Below, piece by piece: positions 60,585 to 64,000 of a stretch of DNA of 64,000 nt; the first letter of the stretch is position 1, and the number at the start of each line of letters is the position of its first letter. The DNA lies in the NCBI GenBank assembly GCA_038247555.1, contig JBBRUT010000001.1, positions 26,418 through 90,417 of the forward strand, read 5' to 3'. The stretch is from JAHBXL01 sp038247555 (GTDB lineage Bacteria; Planctomycetota; Phycisphaerae; Phycisphaerales; UBA1924). The notes under the pieces are model-generated. The model was not told the origin of the DNA, did no database searches, and saw only the letters and a program-made list of their open reading frames with translations. The position numbers and the translations under genes were made by a program.

Positions 60585-61502
60585 ATGTCCAATCGATCGA
60601 TCGCTGCCGCTCCCTCCGCCCAAGCCTTCTTTGAACCGCTGGAGGCCCGCCGGTTGCTCGATTCCGCCTCGCTTCTGGATGATGCCTATGAGTCCAACGA
60701 CACGCCGCGGCAGGTTCTGGTCGCGGCAGCGCCCGGCGGCCCTGCCTTGGGAGCGGTGGAAGGCGACTTGCAGATCGGCGGGCTTCGCTTGGCCGACCGG
60801 GCCGACTGGTACCGCTTCCGCCTGACCGCCGAAGGCCAGGCCGGGGATGAAGTCTCGATTGCCTTCAAGCACCGCCGCGGCAACCTCGATCTCGCTCTCT
60901 TCAACGCTCGCGGCCGGGTCGAGCTGGATTCGAGTGCAAGCAACCGCGCCAATGAATCCGTGTCGCTCGAAGGTTTACCCGCTGGCTGGTACATGGTGAA
61001 GGTCTCTGGCCGCGACGGCGCGACCAACCCCAACTATCGCCTGAGGATCGATGCACCGTCGGATTCTCCGCAATCTGATCCCGGAGAAGGCGGAGAGGGC
61101 ACGCCGATCGTCGAATCCAACGACACGTTCGACCTCGTCGATGCCGCGACCGTCGGAGCATTTGGCTCTCCCAATCTCGGCGTGCTTACCGGCCCACTCG
61201 CGCTGAACGCACAGACTCTCGACGACTCCTACGACATCTTCAAGTTCACGGTCTCCGCAACGCCCGGCGACAGCGCGAACATCTCCATCGCCTCCTCCCA
61301 CGCCTTCAACCTCTCGCTCTTTAACGCTGACCGTCAGTCGATCGGCTTCGCCGCGGGATACATGGGGCAGACGTCGCTGAGCCTGGCGAACCTCGCTCCC
61401 GGCGACTACTACGTGCAGGTCACCCACTACGTGCTGGGCCTCGACGGCGCGTTCAGCTACGACCTCGCCCTCGATCCCGGCGCACCCTCACCCCAATCCT
61501 GA
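60585..61502 (+). CDS. LEPR-XLL protein with two pre-peptidase C-terminal (PPC)-like domains
   Basis: The ATG at 60585 has GGAGG 8 bases upstream. The 305-residue product starts with the sorting signal FEPLEARRLL at 16-25. Two PPC-type beta-sandwich domains follow at about 31-150 (YESNDTPRQ, RADWYRFRLTAEG) and 170-300 (VESNDTFDLVDA, YDIFKFTVSA, LAPGDYYVQVTHYV). These domains are usually carried on secreted proteases, but no protease part is present. It is divergent from the giant gene and should be exported by the same route. Confidence 0.85.
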   Translation: MSNRSIAAAPSAQAFFEPLEARRLLDSASLLDDAYESNDTPRQVLVAAAPGGPALGAVEGDLQIGGLRLADRADWYRFRLTAEGQAGDEVSIAFKHRRGNLDLALFNARGRVELDSSASNRANESVSLEGLPAGWYMVKVSGRDGATNPNYRLRIDAPSDSPQSDPGEGGEGTPIVESNDTFDLVDAATVGAFGSPNLGVLTGPLALNAQTLDDSYDIFKFTVSATPGDSANISIASSHAFNLSLFNADRQSIGFAAGYMGQTSLSLANLAPGDYYVQVTHYVLGLDGAFSYDLALDPGAPSPQS

Positions 61503-61519
61503 TCGCCCGCGATGGGTGC

Positions 61520-61557
61520 CGTGGTACAGCCGCCTGCTCTGAGGCGGATGTGCCACG
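61520..61557. repeat. Stem-loop, palindrome family 2, copy 1
   Basis: Outer arms CGTGGTACA and TGTGCCACG pair with one G-T wobble, and inner arms CCGCCT and AGGCGG flank a six-base loop. It begins 18 bases after the LEPR stop, so it could slow or end transcription, but no T-run follows. Confidence 0.65.
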
Positions 61558-61712
61558 CTTCCACTTGTACACGATTCCCCTTCCTTCCGAGAGAGAGGGG
61601 CTGAGTCCGCTCTGGGACAAAGCCCCGGGTTGAATGTTGCTCAGGCCTCCGCCGTTGCACGAACATCCCGCCCGCGAAGCGGGCCATGTAACGGGTCGTC
61701 CTCTCGAAGCAC

Positions 61713-61737
61713 CCTCTCCCCGCGCGGCGGGGAGAGG
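61713..61737. repeat. Perfect 11-base-pair hairpin
   Basis: CCTCTCCCCGC and GCGGGGAGAGG pair around GCG with no mismatch. It stands alone between the LEPR gene and the islet. It has no T-run, so I call it a repeat or structured site, not a terminator. Confidence 0.6.
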
Positions 61738-61997
61738 TGGCCGCGCAGGCGGGGGGCGGCCGGTGAGGGGTCTCTTCGGCGGGCGCCACAGGTGACTTGG
61801 GTGCTCACGCAGCTCGCCTCTTCGCCCCGGCCGGGGCGTCGGCTTGTAGCCACGGGTGCAGCGCAGCCCGCGTCCTCGCGGCGGAGCGCAACCCGTGGAA
61901 AGCATCCCATCACCCCCTCTGCCTCTTCGTCTTCGCCTTCCAGCCGGGCCGGCGCTTGAGGCCACTGCAGTTCTGCTTCTTGCGGCGACTGGCTCGG

Positions 61998-62091
61998 CTG
62001 AACACTCTTCTCTGCCTCGACGTGCCACGGGTCCCGCCGAGTCTTCGAAGCGGACCCGTGCTTCTTCGCCTTCGACTCCATCAACCCACTC
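61998..62091. repeat. Direct repeat, left copy (partner at 63195-63290)
   Basis: Aligned by eye over about 95 bases, this copy and 63195-63290 share CTGAACACTC at the start, CACGGGTCCCGCCGAGTC in the middle, and ACTCCATCAACCCACT at the end, with roughly 80 percent identity. Inside it CACGGGTCCCGC and GCGGACCCGTG (62026-62037 and 62050-62060) form a stem with one bulge and a 12-base loop, copy 2 of family 2. Confidence 0.75.
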
Positions 62092-62178
62092 GAACTCCAA
62101 GTTCAGCCGACAGCTACGACTCGCCGTCCACGTGGCACTTCTTCAACGTCCAGCGGACGAGCAAAGACGCCCTGCTCA

Positions 62179-63063
62179 TCAGTCGGGCTCGATCGCGACG
62201 GGAATCCAGCCGAACTCGAAGCCCGCCGCGTGGCATACTTCAAAGAAACGATTCGACACAATCAGAGCGCTTCGCCCTTGGCGAGGCCATTTCGGGCGCC
62301 CAAAGGGCTCAACCGCGCGGGCGATATCAAAGGATTCAACGGACCTGATCGAAGAACTCTTGTATCGCCAGACACCTCCCGCGGCCATCGGAAAGATCGG
62401 AAGGGGTGAGTCATCAATCCAAGGCGATGGCCGGCCGCGACAGGAGAACTCCATCGTGTCGGAGACACGGGGAAGAACCAGATCCGAATCAAGCTCCCAC
62501 CAACCTGGCAATGGCGACATTCGATACTGCACGGACGCCAACTTCAAATGCCGAAGGCCTGCCTCGGCCAGCACGGAACAGGCCCGCTCTGAAATGAGAG
62601 CACAGCCTCCCGCAATGCCGGTCCAGGCCGTGTTCGCCCGCGCGCACCAAGACGGGAGTTTGTTGAACACCAAGGAGCCGTCGCTGTCCTGCAGATCGAC
62701 CCTCGGATACTCCACCGTACGTGGCGCGCCGACTATTTGAAGCAGTTTCGCTCGCCGCCAGTCGTCAATATCATATACATGCTCTCGAATATATGATACG
62801 AACAACGGGTAGTCCGCCTTTGCAACCCTCCGCCCATCTGGCTTCGGTCGAATGCCATATGTCTCAAGCACCTCCAACAAACCCTGTGCCCTTGCATCGT
62901 CCTCAAACACTCGCACGGACATATCACGACCAAATACATACGAAAGCGAGTGCTGGCGGCAATACTGCTCAAATGCCACAAATGGGGGACTGTCACGTTC
63001 CACCCGTGGCGCACCTATATGCAACTGGATTCTCAACGGGCTATTCCGAAGTCCATATACCAT
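62179..63063 (-). CDS. Orphan gene of unknown function, AT-richer than neighbours (Imm11-like?)
   Basis: The ATG at 63063 gives 294 residues; a GTG at 63129 would add 22 but lies in repeat sequence. The protein is soluble and has no signal peptide. No family is certain. The C-terminal part (GGCALISERACSVLAEAGL, then HLKLASVQYRM) resembles the segment of Imm11/DUF1629-type immunity proteins by eye only. Base composition, for example ATACATGCTCTCGAATATATG, is clearly lower in GC than the flanks, which suggests horizontal transfer. It stands alone, with no toxin or mobility gene beside it. A direct repeat and hairpins bracket it. Confidence 0.5.
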   Translation of the reverse strand: MVYGLRNSPLRIQLHIGAPRVERDSPPFVAFEQYCRQHSLSYVFGRDMSVRVFEDDARAQGLLEVLETYGIRPKPDGRRVAKADYPLFVSYIREHVYDIDDWRRAKLLQIVGAPRTVEYPRVDLQDSDGSLVFNKLPSWCARANTAWTGIAGGCALISERACSVLAEAGLRHLKLASVQYRMSPLPGWWELDSDLVLPRVSDTMEFSCRGRPSPWIDDSPLPIFPMAAGGVWRYKSSSIRSVESFDIARAVEPFGRPKWPRQGRSALIVSNRFFEVCHAAGFEFGWIPVAIEPD

Positions 63064-63126
63064 GCCTCTGCTCTGTACCACATCGGCCGGTGGCAAAACC
63101 GAGAGTTCTTCTTCGCCTTGAAGTGC

Positions 63127-63167
63127 CACTGGACAAAGCGGCCCGCTTTGGGGCGGCGTGGCCAGTG
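63127..63167. repeat. Stem-loop, palindrome family 2, copy 3
   Basis: CACTGG (63127-63132) pairs with CCAGTG (63162-63167), and the inner AAAGCGG-C-CCGCTTT is a perfect 7-base-pair stem. It lies between the orphan gene and the right direct repeat. Confidence 0.6.
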
Positions 63168-63194
63168 CGACTCGTCAAAGACTCAGCGGCACGC

Positions 63195-63290
63195 CTGAAC
63201 ACTCCTCCTGCCTTGAAGTGCCCACGGGTCCCGCCGAGTCTTCGAAGCGCGGCCCGTGGGTCATTTGCCTTCGACTCCATCAACCCACTC
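63195..63290. repeat. Direct repeat, right copy (partner at 61998-62091)
   Basis: This is the partner of the left copy, with roughly 80 percent identity by eye. Its core CCCACGGG (63221-63228) and CCCGTGGG (63253-63260) plus inner CCGC/GCGG form a stem, copy 4 of family 2. The two copies lie about 1.2 kb apart in the same orientation on either side of the orphan gene. Confidence 0.75.
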
Positions 63291-63411
63291 TACCTCCACC
63301 CGCCGCGGCACACAATCTTCAGCTCTCACTCCCTTGCTCCCTTGCTCCCTCGCCCCCTCGCCCCCTCGCCCTCTCACCCGCCCTCGCCCCCCTTCCGCGT
63401 TGAACCCTCCT

Positions 63412-63499
63412 CATCCGTGCCCATCCGTGTCATCCGTGGCTGCTTTCTCCCCCGCCCGCCTTCCTCCGCGGCCTCCGCGTCTCCTCCGCGCCCTCCGCG
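63412..63499. repeat. Short tandem repeats CATCCGTG x3 and CCTCCGCG x4
   Basis: CATCCGTG occurs at 63412, 63422 and 63431, and CCTCCGCG at 63463, 63472, 63483 and 63492, with 1-3 base spacers. The pair of seven-fold motifs sits just upstream of the promoter at 63548. They could be slippage-made or protein binding sites. Confidence 0.6.
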
Positions 63500-63547
63500 T
63501 ACTGCCTTCCCTTCTCTTGTTAACCAATCAATAACCTCACAGACCCC

Positions 63548-63576
63548 TTGACAGATCGGTATCCGTACGCCATACT
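63548..63576 (+). promoter_or_regulatory. Sigma-70-type promoter
   Basis: TTGACA (63548-63553) is a perfect -35 box. CATACT (63571-63576) is a 4/6 -10 box and the spacer is 17 bases. Transcription should start near 63583, about 3-4 bases before the ATG at 63587, so the transcript would be leaderless or nearly so. No ribosome site is seen upstream of the ATG within that distance. Confidence 0.7.
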
Positions 63577-63586
63577 GTTCCCGATC

Positions 63587-64000
63587 ATGTCCTCCGGCAC
63601 CGCGGCCATCCCCTCAGCCCTCTCCCCCTTCCGCCCCGACCCGGAAGCCGCCGCGGCCATCTTTTCCCGCATCGCCTCCGGCCGCGAATCCCTCCTCGAT
63701 CTCGCCGCCGCCCACCACACCTCCCTCGAAGCGCTCGCCCTCTGGCTCGAATCCCCCGAAGCCCAAAGCAGCCTCGCCAGCATCTCCGCCGGCCTCGCCA
63801 CCTTCGCCCGCATCGGTGCCCTCGCCCGCATCCCCGCCGCCACCGATGCACTCCACAACATCCTCACGGACTTCAGGCAGCGATGCGCCCGCGCCGCCGC
63901 CGCTTCTCCCGCTGATTCTCCCTCGCGCTCGGCTTCGGCCTCTACCACAAACCCCGCCGCAACCACCCCCGCCGAAAGCACACCCAGCGCTCCCGCAGCC
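63587..64000 (+). CDS. N-terminal part of an unknown Ala-rich protein, cut by the window end
   Basis: The open frame runs from the ATG at 63587 to the last base without a stop (138 codons). Nearly all codons end in C or G, as in neighbouring genes. The protein starts with a Pro/Ala stretch, then a helical domain with ESLLDLAAAHHTSLEALALW (about residues 35-54), which has a helix-turn-helix-like look. A Ser/Thr/Pro/Ala-rich linker follows to the edge. A strong promoter lies just upstream. No family is recognised; a DNA-binding role is only a guess from the helix pattern. Confidence 0.65.
   Translation, partial: MSSGTAAIPSALSPFRPDPEAAAAIFSRIASGRESLLDLAAAHHTSLEALALWLESPEAQSSLASISAGLATFARIGALARIPAATDALHNILTDFRQRCARAAAASPADSPSRSASASTTNPAATTPAESTPSAPAA

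Larger units (their letters stand above)
61503..62178. other. Islet margin, no gene seen; holds repeats and hairpins
   Basis: The 676 bases right of the LEPR gene contain no frame with codon bias like the neighbours. They hold three palindromes (at 61520, 61713 and 62026) and the left copy of a direct repeat (61998-62091). The structure suggests a decayed or insertion-prone zone. Confidence 0.6.
63130..63586. other. Right islet margin, no gene seen
   Basis: This 457-base stretch contains the right direct repeat, two stem-loops, a long C/T-rich run (63325-63395), two sets of short tandem repeats (63412-63499) and, at its end, the promoter of the last gene. Open frames here are low-complexity and not convincing. 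Confidence 0.6.

Noticed and set aside
61453..62100. Long minus-strand open frame over the LEPR tail and left repeat
   Set aside because: Low-complexity Arg/Gly/Pro composition and antisense to a clear gene; no start context.
1..64000. tRNA, rRNA, riboswitch or CRISPR features
   Set aside because: No acceptor-stem/T-loop pair, rRNA motif, riboswitch core or regularly spaced repeat was recognised by eye on either strand. Short or degenerate ones could be missed.

Overview
The window looks like a chromosomal segment of a high-GC planctomycete, most likely class Phycisphaerae. The sequence shows two proteins with an LEPR-XLL-type N-terminal signal (LEQLEERRLL and FEPLEARRLL), a prepilin-like protein with the H-X9-DG C-terminal signature, a short C-terminal CxxC...CxxC ribbon with a GYLITGL-like core, very high G+C with C/G-ending codons, and a flagellar operon in the usual bacterial order. 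The species assignment is inference. No rRNA, tRNA, CRISPR array or insertion sequence was recognised.

Positions 1-23.9 kb (all minus strand) hold a near-continuous flagellar cluster. In transcription order it runs TPR protein, FlgN-like chaperone, NtrB-like kinase, sigma-54 activator, flgB, flgC, fliE, fliF, fliG, fliH, fliI, fliJ, a MotE-like coiled coil, fliK, flgD, a small flagellar operon protein, flgE, a divergent motA-like gene, fliL, fliN, fliO, fliP, fliQ, fliR, flhB, and probably the start of flhA. It encodes the MS ring, export gate and ATPase, rod base, hook, and a dedicated two-component switch. fliM and motB are missing from their expected places.

24-42.5 kb is mixed housekeeping and accessory genes: an RDD membrane protein, an ABC sugar importer lacking its ATPase, a GH2 beta-mannosidase, an ATP/ADP-translocase-like carrier with a zinc ribbon, a Tat-exported NAD-dependent epimerase, asparagine synthetase, a VUT-family (YhhQ-like) queuosine-precursor transporter, ispF, a lipoprotein, a pseudopilin and a thioredoxin-fold protein. 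42.5-50.4 kb holds trehalose genes (otsA and an otsB-GH15 fusion), then a rsuA-like, yihY-like, lipoprotein and nuoB run.

50.4-61.5 kb carries a divergent pair of LEPR-XLL surface proteins, one of them about 3150 residues and ending in what looks like a decayed metzincin zinc site. It is followed by a textbook terminator. 61.5-63.6 kb is an AT-richer islet: one orphan gene bracketed by diverged direct repeats and at least four stem-loops. The window ends in a truncated gene behind a strong promoter.

The least expected features are two families of intergenic palindromes: one scattered from 14 to 38 kb (core CAAGGCGTCA...TGACGCCTTG), the other packed around the islet gene. Also notable are the decayed zinc site in the giant protein, a pseudouridine synthase lacking its catalytic Asp, an asparagine synthetase with an altered NGE motif, and the two holes in the flagellar operon.
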